Shown here in pieces: positions 31,246-42,203 of a stretch of DNA of 64,000 nucleotides. The position numbers and the translations under genes were made by a program. Within the stretch, counting starts at the first letter, position 1. Every line of letters begins with the position of its first letter. Origin of the DNA: Cricetomys ansorgei (Eukaryota; Chordata; Mammalia; Rodentia; Nesomyidae); the NCBI GenBank assembly GCA_026225945.1, contig JAMJFZ010000705.1, positions 1,373,001 through 1,437,000 on the forward strand, written 5' to 3'. The notes below the pieces were generated by a model, which saw nothing but the letters and a program-made list of their open reading frames with translations, did not search any database and was not told the DNA's origin.

Positions 31246-31551
31246 TCTCTAGAACTATGAATGTCTGGGTACATCTGAAAATTTTACTCCTTGGACAACC
31301 AACACGACAGCTGGACACATTCAGATCCCCCCCACCCCATATCACTCACTGTTCCATTTCAGTCTTTGGACATGTGCTTACTGAATTGTCTGGTTCTAGG
31401 CATGGGGCCATTAACAAAACAGGCACAACTAAACCTTTCTAGAGCTTAAGGTGTAGTTCTAGCAAGTTCTACCCCCCCTTGATTCCACCATCCTTTTTTC
31501 TTGATCAGGTGTCATGGAAGCAAGCCTTCCTCTCCCTGTCTTTCAGAAGCA

Positions 31552-31591
31552 ACACACACACGCACACACACACATACACACACACACACAC
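31552..31591. repeat. Interrupted (CA)n microsatellite
   Basis: CA array broken by one CG and one TA unit. Confidence 0.96.
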
Positions 31592-31931
31592 TACTGGACC
31601 TTGCTGCTTTGGCTTTAGTGCCTCGACTCCCAGTGTCCCATGTGGGGAACATACGTGTAAATTTTGCTCTCCAAGTGCCTTTTTATCCCAGCCGAGCAAG
31701 AGCCAGAGAACCTTGAGTCACTTCCGTTCACTATTTCTTGTCTTCTCAGTTGAGCCAGCAAAGGCCAATAAGGCCATGCATTTGCTACATGGGGCAGTGA
31801 CCAGTTCTCTATCTTTCATTCTTTTCTTTCTTTCTTCCTTAGAAAATGCCCAGAGAAAGTGAAAATATAGCAGATGACCACCCCCACACCCAACATGAAC
31901 AAATATTAACATGTGTTGTTTGCATATGATG

Positions 31932-32005
31932 TTGCAGTAGTAGGGATTTAAACCCAGGGCTTTGTGCATGTCAGGGAAGCTCTACCAACTGAGCTACACC
32001 CCAAG
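31932..32005 (-). mobile_element. ID SINE, antisense
   Basis: GTAGGGATTTAAACCCAGGG, TTTGTGCATGTCAGGGAAG, CTCTACCAACTGAGCTAC, ACCCCAAGCC. Confidence 0.88.
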
Positions 32006-32009
32006 CCTG

Positions 32010-33945
32010 CCCACCATGTTTTCTAGCAAAACAAAACATTCCAGTTACTGATATCCTGTGCTCTCCTCCCATCTGTGGAATGTCCTATATACTGCCAGGC
32101 CCTGTGGTCACCTCCTAGCCTCTCTCCTGGCTTTCTGACTTTCCCCGCACCATCAGGTCAATGTTATTTCAGATTTTTCCCAGCGCAGCATGTCCAGATC
32201 TAGCTCCCCAGCTGGCATTAAGACCTCTGTAGGACCGGTCCAGGCAAACTGCCAGCATCACCGCCTCTGGCCCATGACCCAGTCAGGAAGTCCCGGGTTC
32301 CTCCAGTGGCCTCTGACTACAGGATGCATCCTGTTATCAGCACACCTTTGGTCACGCCTAGTCACATTCTTTCCCTCCTACCCAAGAAGACCTTCCTGGA
32401 TTCTCAAAATTTGCCTCAATGCTACTTTATCTTGAATCCTCTACTGACACCTCACAACAAGGTTCTCCTTCAGTGCACTCTGCGCTTTCTTTCTTCTTTA
32501 CTGGTCCTCCAGATCCCACAAACCAGAGTTAAAGCTTCTTGACTCTCACTTGGAAAGCACCTTTAGCCAACAGAGGTCTCATTTTCCCTTGTTGATGACC
32601 ATGCCTCCAACTAAGGGAACAAATGCCTGTTCCATGCCCACTCAGCTACATGTTGAGCAGCCGCTCAGCCAGTTGAGGGCGCTGCGGTGTGGCACTTGCG
32701 ATGGGAATGGAGGAGAGAGAGCACTTAGGGCTAGCAGCCTCTAAGGAGGTTGGCGCCTTAGAGCCTCTGAGGTACATGGGGCTGGACATTTCCTCACAGT
32801 TTCCGTCTCCTGCACCCAGCACTAAGTAGAGGTGAGAATGAGCTTACTGCGTGGCAGGCAAAGCACAGGAAGACTTGGGAAACTGAGGAAGGAAAGCCAT
32901 GTCTCAGCCAGGTCAGAGGTTCTGGGAGTAGCCTGTGATCTCTAAGCCAACAGGCCTTGGAGTAGCCTGGGAGGTCCCAGGATTTCTGTAAACAGGGAAG
33001 GGTCTTGGCTGCCAGAGATAGTCTGAGAGGGGAGGGAAAGGGAACATGGGCAGGTTCTTAGCTGCATGTCAGCCCTCTGACCCTTCTTTTTCCAGGCCAC
33101 TGTCCCTCTTCCCGTCACCCATTCCTTGGGAATACAGATGCTCTGGCCTGGCCTAAAGAGCTGTGGCTCCTGCCCAAATGCTTCTCAGACCTGTTGTTTC
33201 CTGTCTGTGCAGAGGGGAGGCCCCCCTCTAGAGTGCAAATGGAAAAGGCAGGCAGGACTACTTCCAAGCTGTCATTCCATCCTGTTCTGGCCTGAGCTGG
33301 CCTAGCAAGAATGGGTCCCTCCTCGGCCCCTCCCTAGACTCTTTCTAACAGGCAGAAGCTCTGGAAGGGAAGCATTTCTCTCTTATTAGCACCTGCTGAA
33401 GGGGCCTGCCTCTGAAGAGGAGGCTTGGTTTTCATGTACAAACCAAAGCTATGGGGATGTGATGATAACCTGTTTCTGGATGTTTCCTGCCATTACTGGG
33501 TCACTTGGTACCTTGTTAAAATAGCATAACAGTATGTCCTGGCGGGGGAAGGGAAGGGAAAGTACCCCTTCATTTTAGGATTGGAGGAGAGCCACTGTCT
33601 AGACAATAAGCCTTCTCGAGTCTTCTGGCCTGCTCTGACTGAGGCCCCATCCTTCACTGGATTCTGGTCTTATCTTTTGGCCCTTTTTCCTGTGCTCTCC
33701 TCCTCTCTCCAAACCTCTACCATTCCTAGGAGAGGGACATCACTGGCTCTTCTTTACCTTATGCACAATTTCCTCAAATCTGGAAGCATCATCACAAATT
33801 CAAAAGCCTCAAGAGGAAAAGATAGCTCTTTCCATGCGAGTGCCTGCATATCTATCTTTCTATACAATAGGGAAAGTGTAACCAGCACATGAAAGTTGTG
33901 ATGTTGCAGAGGTATTGCTGAGGACAATGGCAACCTTCAGAATCA
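32010..33945. other. Unassigned, mostly single-copy sequence
   Basis: Nearly 2 kb without interspersed repeats I can name. A CTCF-like word (GTTGAGGGCGCTGCGG) lies at about 32672-32687. No donor-flanked open frame stands out. Confidence 0.4.
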
Positions 33946-33953
33946 CAGCCAAA

Positions 33954-34113
33954 GCTGGGCATGGTGGTGCACGCCTTCAATCTCAGCACTTGAAGAGTCA
34001 GAAGCAGGAGCATCTCTGTGAGTTTGAGGCCAGCCTGGTCTACCTATCCAGTTCCAGCTAGCCAGGGCTACATAGTGACACCCTGTTTCAAAAATAAGTA
34101 AACAAACAAACAA
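33954..34113 (+). mobile_element. B1 SINE
   Basis: GGCATGGTGGTGCACGCC, TTCAATCTCAGCACTTGAAG, GAGGCCAGCCTGGTCTACC, GGGCTACATAGTGACACCC, (AAAC)n tail. GAATCACAGCCAAA before and GAATTATAACCAAA after look like a worn target duplication. Confidence 0.92.
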
Positions 34114-34149
34114 GAATTATAACCAAACAGAGCTGATACAGTGCCTGGG

Positions 34150-34245
34150 AGATCCTTTCTCCTTTGCTTTCACTTCCAATTCCCATACTCCTACTCAACC
34201 TTCAAAGCCTATTCCAAAGCTGTTTCTTTTATAATGTGTATATTA
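34150..34245 (-). mobile_element. Possible L2 fragment, antisense
   Basis: CCCATACTCCTACTCAACC / TTCAAAGCCTATTCC resembles the antisense L2 phrase for the 3' region. Short. Confidence 0.35.
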
Positions 34246-34856
34246 ACACCCCCCCACACATACAAACTCTTCCTGATAAATACCTCTGCTTATTCAAGGA
34301 GTACTCTTCTCCATGGTCACCTCACTGAGACTCAGGCAGTATTTGTGAGAGAAATTAATAGTCCTTCCTATGAGCTACAGCAAAACAAATGAGATCTGTT
34401 TCTCCTTGCCAGAACAAGAGCCTGAGGCAGACAGTCACAGGGTGGCTTTTGGCGAGGTCTCTGAGAGCATGGAGGTACGTACCGTGGAGACTTCTTGTGA
34501 GCAGAAACTCCACCTAAAGACTTGGCCATCAAGACTCTGGTGTGGCCTCCTTTAGCCTCTACTTACTCTGGTCCAGACTCTGCAACAGGTGCCAGGGATT
34601 AGGGGTCAGGTAACTTTGTGTCCCCTCTCCCCAGGGAGATGCTGGGATGATGGGACCAGTCTGACAAATATTCCTCTCTGTGTTGTTTGGGAAGCAGAGC
34701 TCCCATGTCAATCAATGGCACTTCGGGTGCCATTTTGATAGTTTGTTCTACAGCGATTGTTTTTAGATTAGTGGAATAAGATTTAGGAGGCATCCCTATT
34801 CCCAATGCAACAAGCAGAACATTTTCACACACTCTCTCCCCAGGGCTCCTTTTCTT

Positions 34857-34927
34857 GGTGGGGGGCACTGGGTGTGGAAGCAAAGACCTCCCACATGCTA
34901 GGCAAGTGCTCTCCCAGTCACTTTAGC
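34857..34927 (-). mobile_element. ID SINE, antisense
   Basis: CACTGGGTGTGGAAGCAAAG, ACATGCTAGGCAAGTGCTC, TCCCAGTCACTTTAGC. Confidence 0.75.
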
Positions 34928-35000
34928 TGGAGTTTGAACTGATTACCTGCAGTTCCTAACAGCTTTCCACTCAAAGAGCCAAAGTATTCTTCTGATCTCT

Positions 35001-35898
35001 TGTTGGGGGCCGATGATACCCAGGCTATGGATGACAAGGGTCCTGGTTTTCCCCTTAGCTAGGAGTCTGAAGCCCACCAACTGCCTTGCCCCTTTCTCAT
35101 CTTTACTGTATGGTGACAAAAGCCTCTCATCAATAATATTGTCTATTTTTGGCCTTATAGTTAAACTCAAATCTATCCCTGGGCTGGCTGGGAGAGGAGC
35201 AATGCCATCTCAAAGTAATTGTAACAGTCTTACTGGCCTTCAAGTTTTTTGGCATGTGTGAATACTATTCATGCTTTCTGTAGAGATATAAAAAATTACT
35301 CTTGGTAGCTGACCTTCCCATAGAGACACAGCCATAGTCAAGAACAGAAACTAAGTCTCAACAGTATGTTAGCAAGCTTGAAATAGCAAATAGATAATTC
35401 ACCCTGAATGCCTGCCCTCCCTTTATTTGTAGCAAGCATACAGACCTAAAATTCAGCTATTCATTAATAGACTATTGTGTTAAGGCTACCCACTAGAACT
35501 AACCTTGAAGATTAGAAGCCTGCAGCTAGGAGGAGATGAGCACTGCCTGAACACCTGCTAGATAAGAAGTTACAGTTTTGCTGTTTGAGTCAGGACAGCT
35601 TTCTGTCTTAGGGGGGAGTCTTGTAATTTTTCCCCAGTGTGTACACATTGTTAATTTCTCTCTCTTAACTTGTCTTACTTCTATTTTCTTTATTTTTATT
35701 ATTAAAGAAAACGCTCTTGCGTGTCATCATCATCATAAAGTGTATTCTATGTGTCTCTTTAAAGCGCGTAAGCGTATCAACCAAAGGGTCTCATAAAAGA
35801 GTGAGGTAATGCGCTCACTTGTCATAACTTCGTTGTTTATCCCCATTCGTGGAGGCCAAGGACCCCCCTGTGGACTAGAGCTGGACTCGACTTCCACA
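35001..35898 (+). mobile_element. Solo ERVK-type LTR with 6-bp target duplication
   Basis: 898-bp segment beginning TGTTGGGGGCCGATG and ending ACTTCCACA, so it has the TG...CA ends of a retroviral LTR. It is flanked by identical ATCTCT at 34995-35000 and 35899-35904; a 6-bp duplication is typical of class II (ERVK) insertions. Inside, ATTATTAAAGAAAACGC near 35700 could serve as polyadenylation signal, and GAGATATAAAAAATT near 35283 as a TATA-like word. No gag, pol or env is present, so this is the product of LTR-LTR recombination. The minus-strand frame at 34943-35170 is incidental. Confidence 0.85.
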
Positions 35899-35909
35899 AT
35901 CTCTCAGAG

Positions 35910-36590
35910 CTATTTTTTGTCCTTAGGAAAAAAAAAATGTGTTTCTTTTTACTCTTTGTCGTAGAGATCATTACTTAAAGCTCCTTGTGTAGTAAAGGTA
36001 GTAATCCTTTCTGTCCTCTGCTGCAAACATTATTTCCCAGCTTGCAACTTTGATTTCCAGGGTATTATACTTTTTTTTAAAGATGATGACAAATATGGTA
36101 ACATTTTTCTCTGTGATTTTTTTTATGCTTAGAAGTCTACACCTTCTCCCAGATTGGATGCGTACTCATCTGTAATTTCCCAGAGTGGTGAGGGTGACAC
36201 TCAGTGACCCATTCTTTAAGGCTCATCTCCTTTTCTAACCTCCAGGCATCTCTCCCCACCCTCAGCTTAACACAGCCTTTCTTTGGAGGCACAAAGCTAT
36301 CAATTAGGCTGGAGTCTTAAATATGCTAATGGGGTCACCCTTTCCCCATCTATTCCCACTCTTTCAACCCCTTTGAAAGAGGACAGCTTGAGGTAGGTCC
36401 TTTCTCCGGGTGGCCTGTCTCCTTAGGAGGAGGAGAGGAGGAAAAGTGCAAACTAACTACAACTATTGCAGGCTATCTAGCTACCACCCCATTCCCCTCC
36501 TTTTTACCCCTCACAAGCAAGTTTAGTGAGATCCAAACCCAGAGCTCCCGGTTAATGGAAAGTCCCCAGACTCTAACTGCTCAGACTTGA
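35910..36590. other. Unassigned sequence
   Basis: Single-copy-looking DNA between the LTR and the RFX-site segment. No exon evident. Confidence 0.3.
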
Positions 36591-36594
36591 GCAA

Positions 36595-36720
36595 AGTCAT
36601 GCGACCAGTAGCCCGAGTTCTCCCAGCAACCGCCAGGCCAGGCCACTGCATCTTCTCCATCGAGCCGGCGCGGTTGCCATGGGAACATGAGTGCTAAATT
36701 GCTTTGCGAGTGTGGAAGCT
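36595..36720. promoter_or_regulatory. CpG-containing segment with an RFX X-box
   Basis: GTTGCCATGGGAAC at 36673-36686 fits the RFX X-box (two half-sites, one base from the palindrome). It lies in a small CpG-enriched patch (CGAGCCGGCGCGG). RFX factors drive ciliary and MHC-II-type promoters and many neuronal enhancers. Confidence 0.4.
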
Positions 36721-37394
36721 GAAGACCTCAGCTTTGACGCACATAGCCCAAAAATCGATTGACCTCCAATTAGGTTTTTGTTGTTTTCTTGAGGCATCTT
36801 TCTGTTTTCGTCTTGCCTATGCCTCTTGAGGTCTGCATCAGAGACTAGAATATTTGGCTCCATTTTGCTTAAAAAAATATTATTTATTCCTCGAGTTATT
36901 TCAAAAAGGATTTAAGGTGGCTTCTGAAGATGTGCACAATACTTGGAGAGCCAAAATTTGATGCAAGAGGAGGGATGAAGCAAAGAGTAAAGAAGGATAA
37001 CTTGGAAAGAAGTAGTAAGAGACTGAATGTCAGGAGTCCCTGTGTGATAAATGAGAGTCCCAGATGTGGCTGTTATGATTTCGCGGTAGATAACGAAACT
37101 GGGCAAGAGAATCGTTACAAGATTCACAGATAAAAACAAATCAACTGATTAATAGAAGCTCAAGTGTCCCTAACCTTGAAACTATAAGTTTGCTTTTCTC
37201 CTATAGACTCTGAAAAATGATATCTTTCTACCCCTGTACCCAGCATATTACATAAGCTAGTTCAAAGTGTATACTAACTTTGGTAGATAGTTTTGTTTCA
37301 AAACTTCTCCACTTTTGTTATTGTTGTTGATAAATAATTAATACTTTTTTTGTAATGTCAAAAGGGTAGACTACAACACAGCCTTTAAAATGAG

Positions 37395-37615
37395 TTGACC
37401 AAGGCTGGAGAGATATCTTAGTTGCTAGAGTGCTAGACATGCAAGCATGAGGACCCACTCAGCACCTGCTTATAGATCTGTGTGTAGGGGTGCATGTGTG
37501 CAATCCTGCTAGGAAGGCCGAGACAGGACAGTTCTGGAGGGTAACTGGCCAGCCAATCTAGCCTAAACGGTGAAAGGCCCAGGTCCCGGTAAGAGAACCT
37601 GTTTTAAAAAGAACA
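37395..37615 (+). mobile_element. B2/B3-superfamily composite SINE
   Basis: AAGGCTGGAGAGATATCTTA, AAGCATGAGGACCCACTC, CTGGCCAGCCAATCTAGCC, AGAGAACCTGTTTTAAAAAG: tRNA-derived head with a 7SL-like body. Confidence 0.75.
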
Positions 37616-37620
37616 AGATC

Positions 37621-37960
37621 AAACTGGAGCGATGGCTCAACATTTCAAAGCACTGACTGATTTTCCAGAGCACCAATGTTTAATTCCCAGCACCCACATA
37701 GTAGCTCACAACCAGCTATCACTCTAGTCTGAGGGGACCCAATGACTTCTTCTGGTCTCCAAGGGCACCAGGCACACACATGGTACCAAAGACATACAGG
37801 CAAATAAAACACCCATATGCATTAAACGAACAAGCAGACAAATGTAGAGAACATTTGAGGTTGGCTCTGGCTTCTACATGCACGCAGACATACATGTGTA
37901 CATGTATCCTTGTACAAATAAGTATGCATACACATTCATGCACATACAACCACACACACA
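37621..37960 (+). mobile_element. B3 SINE with long CA/CATA-rich tail
   Basis: ACTGGAGCGATGGCTCAAC, TTCCCAGCACCCACATAG, TCTTCTGGTCTCCAAGGGC, ACCAGGCACACACATGG, then ACACATACA-rich text. Confidence 0.82.
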
Positions 37961-38065
37961 AATAAGGTGACTGTGTTAAATGAAACATGCAAGGTGCAAA
38001 AATGTGATAGAATAATGTCACTAGTGCATCACTTGTACAGAACATTAATTTTAAAAAAATTTGTA

Positions 38066-38122
38066 GCATCCTAACCCTAACCCTTGCTAGATAAACACTC
38101 TATCACTGAGCTATATCCATGG
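38066..38122 (-). mobile_element. ID fragment, antisense
   Basis: CTTGCTAGATAAACACTC / TATCACTGAGCTATATCC. It begins next to a CCTAACCCTAACCC word that resembles telomeric repeat but is only two units long. Confidence 0.6.
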
Positions 38123-38214
38123 CTTCAGAAATTTTTAAATGAGTAACACAGTGCACACCAGCAAGTTAAATAGAAAGATTAGAGAAATATAGAAAAGAAA
38201 ATCTCTTTCCCGTT

Positions 38215-38447
38215 TTTAGACAAGTTATCATTATTATATAACTCTGGATGGCCTGGAACTTGCAATACAGACCAGGCTAGCCTCAAACTCACAGAGATCC
38301 TTTTGTCTTTGCCTCTCAAGTGAGGAGGATTATAGAAGTGTATCACCATGTCTAGCTTTTTAAGGTTTTGTACATAGAAGAAGGTAGTCAACCTCAGAGC
38401 TCATACATACTAAGCAAGTGCCCTACGACAGAGCTATGCCCTCAGCC
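38215..38447 (-). mobile_element. B4-type composite SINE (B1 plus ID), antisense
   Basis: 38215-38358 is B1-like (GATGGCCTGGAACTTGC, CAGACCAGGCTAGCCTC, ATCACCATGTCTAGC). 38365-38447 is ID-like (TACTAAGCAAGTGCCCTACG, ACAGAGCTATGCCCTCAGCC). The order is that of B4 in antisense. Confidence 0.8.
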
Positions 38448-38469
38448 TGTAGGTAGCCTATGTCTCATG

Positions 38470-38646
38470 TAAATCAGTGCAGCCTGTTTGCAGGACAATT
38501 TTGCAGTGTGTTTCCAAAGACTTTAAAATGTGCATATCCTTTGATCTGGCAGTTCTACTTTTAGAAATGCATACTAAGGAAATAATCAGAATGAATGCCC
38601 AAAGATGCATGTACAAAGATGCACATCAAAACATTAGTTTATAGGG
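38470..38646 (+). mobile_element. L1M 3' UTR-type fragment
   Basis: CAGGACAATTTTGCAGTG, AAAATGTGCATATCCTTTGA, TCTGGCAGTTCTACTTTTAG, AAATGCATACTAAGG match the sense 3' region of old L1s. A probable continuation is GTAAATTGCAGTATATCCAT at 39998-40020, the SINEs between being later insertions. Confidence 0.65.
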
Positions 38647-38880
38647 ACTGGAGAGATGGCCCAATTTTAAAAAAAAAAGCAGTAGCTACTATTCTTCCAG
38701 AGGACCCTGTTTCTATTCCCAACAGCTACATGATGGCTCATAGCCATCTATACCTCCAATTCCAGGGGATCCAAGTGGCCTCTTCTGGTCTCTGCTTACC
38801 AGGCATGCAGAGGGTGCACAGACATACATGTAGGTACTCACACATACACATAAAGTAATTAATTAATTAAATTTAAAAAA
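38647..38880 (+). mobile_element. B3 SINE
   Basis: GGACTGGAGAGATGGCCC, TTCCAGAGGACCCTGTTTC, CCAATTCCAGGGGATCC, CTTCTGGTCTCTGCTTACC, (TAAT)n tail. Confidence 0.88.
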
Positions 38881-38883
38881 TAG

Positions 38884-39050
38884 CCTGATGGTGATTGTGG
38901 CACACATCTTTAATCTCAGCACTCAGGAGGCAGAGGCAGGAGGATCTGTGTCGTGAGTTCGAGGCCAGCCTGGTCTACAGAGTGAGTTCCAGGACAGCCA
39001 GAGTTACAACACAGAAACCCTGTCTCAAAAAAAACAAAACAAAACAAAAC

Positions 39051-39052
<2 letters not shown>
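38884..39052 (+). mobile_element. B1 SINE, GTTACAACA variant
   Basis: TTTAATCTCAGCACTCAGG, GAGTTCGAGGCCAGCC, GAGTTCCAGGACAGCCAGAG, TTACAACACAGAAACCC, (AAAAC)n tail. Confidence 0.95.
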
Positions 39053-39137
<85 letters not shown>

Positions 39138-39138
39138 A
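39053..39138. repeat. (GT)n(GA)n compound microsatellite
   Basis: About 23 GT units then about 18 GA units, grown directly from the tail of the preceding B1. Confidence 0.97.
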
Positions 39139-39350
39139 GTTGGGAGCTAGGTAGATGGCCCAGCAGTTAAAAGCATGTACTGGTCTTGCAGAGGACCTGA
39201 ATTCAGTTCCCAGCACTTATACTGGGTGGCTCACAACTGCCTGCCACTCTAGCTCAAGGGGGTAACTCTACACTTCTACTCTCCACAGGTACCTACACTC
39301 ACATAAACATATCTACACACAGATACAAATGCATACATGTAATTTAAAAT
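39139..39350 (+). mobile_element. B3-type SINE
   Basis: GGGAGCTAGGTAGATGGCCC, TTGCAGAGGACCTGAATTC, AGTTCCCAGCACTTATAC, ACACACAGATACAAATGC. Confidence 0.82.
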
Positions 39351-39361
39351 ACTAAAATCCT

Positions 39362-39535
39362 AAAATCTACATTTATTTAGGAAGAGGGGGTGCAGGAGAA
39401 TCAGTGTGAGCATGTTGTGATGCATGATGCGTATGTGGAAGTCAAAAGATGACTTGTGGCAGTTGGTTCTCTTTTACCTATTGACCTGAGTTTGATCCCC
39501 AGGATCTCTAAATTACCACACATGTTCTATGGCAC
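39362..39535 (-). mobile_element. B2/B3-related SINE, antisense
   Basis: GTGGAAGTCAAAAGATGAC, TTGTGGCAGTTGGTTCTC, TTTGATCCCCAGGATC match the antisense tail half of tRNA-derived SINEs. Confidence 0.6.
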
Positions 39536-39557
39536 TCTTCTCCCCCAAATGATTTCT

Positions 39558-39718
39558 TTGTTTTTGTTTGTTTTGTTTTTTGAGACAGGGTTTCTCTGTT
39601 GTACTCTCTCTGTCCTGGAACTCACTCTGTAGACCAGGCTGGCCTCAAATGCTCAGAGATCTGCCTGCCTCTGCCTCCCAAGTGCTGGGATTAAAGGCAG
39701 GCACCATCACCGCCTGGC
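39558..39718 (-). mobile_element. B1 SINE, antisense, TGTTGTA variant
   Basis: TTTTTTGAGACAGGGTTTCT, CTGTTGTACTCTCTCTGTCC, GACCAGGCTGGCCTC, GTGCTGGGATTAAAGGC. Confidence 0.95.
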
Positions 39719-39734
39719 AAATGAATAAATTCCT

Positions 39735-39916
39735 TTTTAAGATTTATGTATTTATATATTTGAGTGCCCTATCTGCATGTACACCTGCATAGCAGAATAG
39801 GGCTTTGGATCCCATTACAGATGGTTGTGAGCCACTACGTGGTTGCTGGGAATTGAACTCAGGACCTCTGGAAGAGTTGTCAGTGCTCCCAACCTCTAAG
39901 CCATCTCTCCAGCCCC
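39735..39916 (-). mobile_element. B2 SINE, antisense
   Basis: TGCCCTATCTGCATGTAC, CATTACAGATGGTTGTGAG, GTTGCTGGGAATTGAACTC, AGGACCTCTGGAAGAG, CCATCTCTCCAGCC. Near full length. Confidence 0.93.
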
Positions 39917-40047
39917 CCAAATGAATTTTAAACGTAATTTTTAAAATCACTGGTCATGATACAAAGGAAGGCTGTGCTGCATGCCCTCCAAAAGGATGAG
40001 TAAATTGCAGTATATCCATATAGAAGTGTAGCTCCTGGAAGGGGGTG

Positions 40048-40136
40048 AGGGCTGTTGGCGTCACTCTGTGGTAGAATCTTTGCTCAGCGTGTGTACAAGG
40101 CCCTGGCTTTGATTCCCAGAGCCATAAAAAAGAAAA
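40048..40136 (+). mobile_element. ID SINE
   Basis: GGCTGTTGGCGTCACTCTG, TGGTAGAATCTTTGCTCAGC, ACAAGGCCCTGGCTTTG, ATTCCCAGAGCC, A-tail. Confidence 0.85.
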
Positions 40137-40139
40137 GCT

Positions 40140-41300
40140 AACTGCTTGAAACAAGAGTGAAAAGTTCTGTTTACCATCAAGCTTCCCAGACTACACCATA
40201 ATCTCAGTAACGTGCCCTCCCTGTGCCCTGTAGCCTTCCTTCACTGCAGTTATGATGTAGCTAATATGTATTATGTGCTTATCTAGTTTACATGTGCAAG
40301 TCAGGAAGGTCCACAAGGGTGGGCGCTAATGCCTGGCCTTGTGTTCCCCACCATTGTACACTATCTGAGAAAGAAAATTAAGAAAGCTCCCAGTCTAATT
40401 GAAGAGTAGCTTTGACAAAGCAATGGAAAATGTTCATTTTATTAAATCGCGACCCTTGAGCTCAGGCCATTTTAATATCCTGTGTTAAGAAACGAAAAGC
40501 ACAGGAAGTGCCTCCACTGAGGACACTGATCATGCCTCCGCTAGCGCCAGGGGGAGCTCAAGCGTGAGCTCGATGGGCCTCTTTTCCGTGGAACATCAAT
40601 TTTAGTTGAATCACTGGAGTAGTCATACTTGAGTATTTGACAGACATTCTTCTCCAAGATGAACGAAGTGAGCCTAGAGTTTCAAAGAAAACAGCTGAGG
40701 ACATTTGTTACCAAAAATAAGAAAAGTAAACTTTCAACTGAAGATTCTGAATTTTTGAAATCCTGTTTCTGCCACCAGGGCCCTGGCAGTGTCCCACTAT
40801 TTAAGAAAGCTCTTCCTACCCCTTATTTTTTTTATGACCTGCTGGGATTCCCAAGTCCCATCCGGGATGCCAGGGTCACTTCTCATCCTGACTTGCTAGG
40901 GTCCCATGCATGCATGCACCTGTGCCCACAGTCTTTGCCCTCAGCATAACATGCACATCTTGGCCATGGCCAAAAGATTCATAGATGTCAGACCAATGCA
41001 TCAGGAAGGCTACCACTGCAGAGCAATGCAGGTGTGCCAAGGTGTGATGCACAACTCCAATATCCATGCTTCCCTTTCTCCCCAGCACCACTCTGGACTG
41101 TCTCATCTGTCTTTAGGCTTCACAGTGCCCCCAGAGCTAGTGATGGGTCTCTCCCTCCAGCCTTGACCTCTTCTGAGCTTCCAGTTGCATGTCGTCACTG
41201 CCTCACAGCCACATGCACAGTATCCGAGCCCATGTTTAGCCTTCCAGTTTCCACACTGCCCTTCTTCCCTAACTCGGAGACATCACCGACTCTAGCACCA
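40140..41300. other. Unassigned sequence with a CTCF-like motif
   Basis: GCGCCAGGGGGAGC at about 40545-40558 resembles the CTCF core. Frames on both strands (40659-41312) overlap and have no domain. No interspersed repeat recognised. Confidence 0.35.
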
Positions 41301-41439
41301 CCTCACCAGTGAGATCTGCTGGTCCTCCTTCCCCTTAGTCCCTGCCCCAAGCGGGCCTCCTTGCTTTCTCCTCCCTCCCCTCCCACAGCCCTTTCACTGC
41401 TTTCTGTTCCTCTCCCATCAACCTCCCACACAAAGCCAC

Positions 41440-41660
41440 CGCTGGCATTTGCAGACCACTCCCTCACCCAGAAGTCTCCATCATTTCCTATTATCTTCAC
41501 TGTAAGATCCAGAGTCCTTTTCACGACATCTACAGGCTCAGCTGTCTCATTCACCTGCCTCATCTTCCACCTGACGGGCTTCCTTCCTTCTCTACATACC
41601 AGGGACCTTCTTCTTTTTACACTATTGCCATTATGCCTAATAGTTCCCTCTCCAATCTTC
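41440..41660 (-). mobile_element. L2 LINE fragment, antisense
   Basis: TTATCTTCACTGTAAGATCC, AGAGTCCTTTTCACGACAT, CTCATTCACCTGCCTCATC, CTTCCTTCTCTACATACC follow the antisense L2 3' region. The open frames on both strands here lie within it. Confidence 0.5.
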
Positions 41661-41703
41661 ACTTTAATAGCAATTTTTTTCACTCTTAGTTCTTAGGGGT
41701 CCT

Positions 41704-41766
41704 ATGTCCTTAGGTGCCACCCACATGCTAGGCAAACCTTTTACCACAAAATGATATGCCCAGCCC
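41704..41766 (-). mobile_element. ID SINE fragment, antisense
   Basis: CCACATGCTAGGCAAACC, TTTTACCACAAAATGATATG, CCCAGCCC. Confidence 0.7.
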
Positions 41767-41785
41767 AAGAACCAATTCTGTATTA

Positions 41786-41892
41786 CCTTGTCTTTTCTTT
41801 CCTTCCCTTCCCTTCCCTTTCCTTTCTTGCATTCTTTTGGCTTCCCTTCCCCTTCCCCTTCCCTCCCTTCCCTCCCCTTTTTCTCTCTCTCT
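41786..41892. repeat. Polypyrimidine (CCTT)n-type tract
   Basis: Degenerate CCCTT/CCTTT repeats on the plus strand, purine-only on the other strand. The Arg/Glu/Gly-rich minus frame is translated repeat. Confidence 0.9.
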
Positions 41893-41893
41893 T

Positions 41894-42069
41894 ATTTGGA
41901 GACAGGGTTGCACTACGTAGCCCAGGCTAGCCTGGAATTCACTATACATCCCAGGCTGGCCTGGATCTCCCTGAGCAGTCCAGGCTGACCCTGATTGAAA
42001 TTACAGTGATTGTTCTGCCTCAGCCTTGAAAGCGCTGGGATCAAAGGCCATGAGTCACTAAACTTGGCT
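41894..42069 (-). mobile_element. B1 SINE, antisense, with internal duplication
   Basis: TTTGGAGACAGGGTTGCAC, GTAGCCCAGGCTAGCCTGG, then a repeated CATCCCAGGCTGGCCTGG block, AGCGCTGGGATCAAAGG. The central AGGCTGGCC block is duplicated. Confidence 0.85.
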
Positions 42070-42104
42070 ATGTATTATCTCCCTTTTTTTTTCCCTTAAC
42101 AATG

Positions 42105-42203
42105 GAGTTACAGGTCTTTGTTGGATGTACTGGTATTGAGATCTGAACTCCAGTCTTCATGATTGCACAGTAATCACTCTTAACCAGTGAGCCATCTTAA
42201 TGG
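42105..42203 (-). mobile_element. B2/B3-type SINE, antisense, 5' half
   Basis: TATTGAGATCTGAACTCCAG, GCACAGTAATCACTCTTAAC, CAGTGAGCCATCTTA. Confidence 0.75.

Noticed and set aside
31479..31862. 127-codon plus-strand frame
   Set aside because: Runs through a CA microsatellite (Thr-His repeats) and has no domain.
38068..38085. CCTAACCCTAACCC, an interstitial telomere-like word
   Set aside because: Only about two units; chance or part of a degraded SINE.
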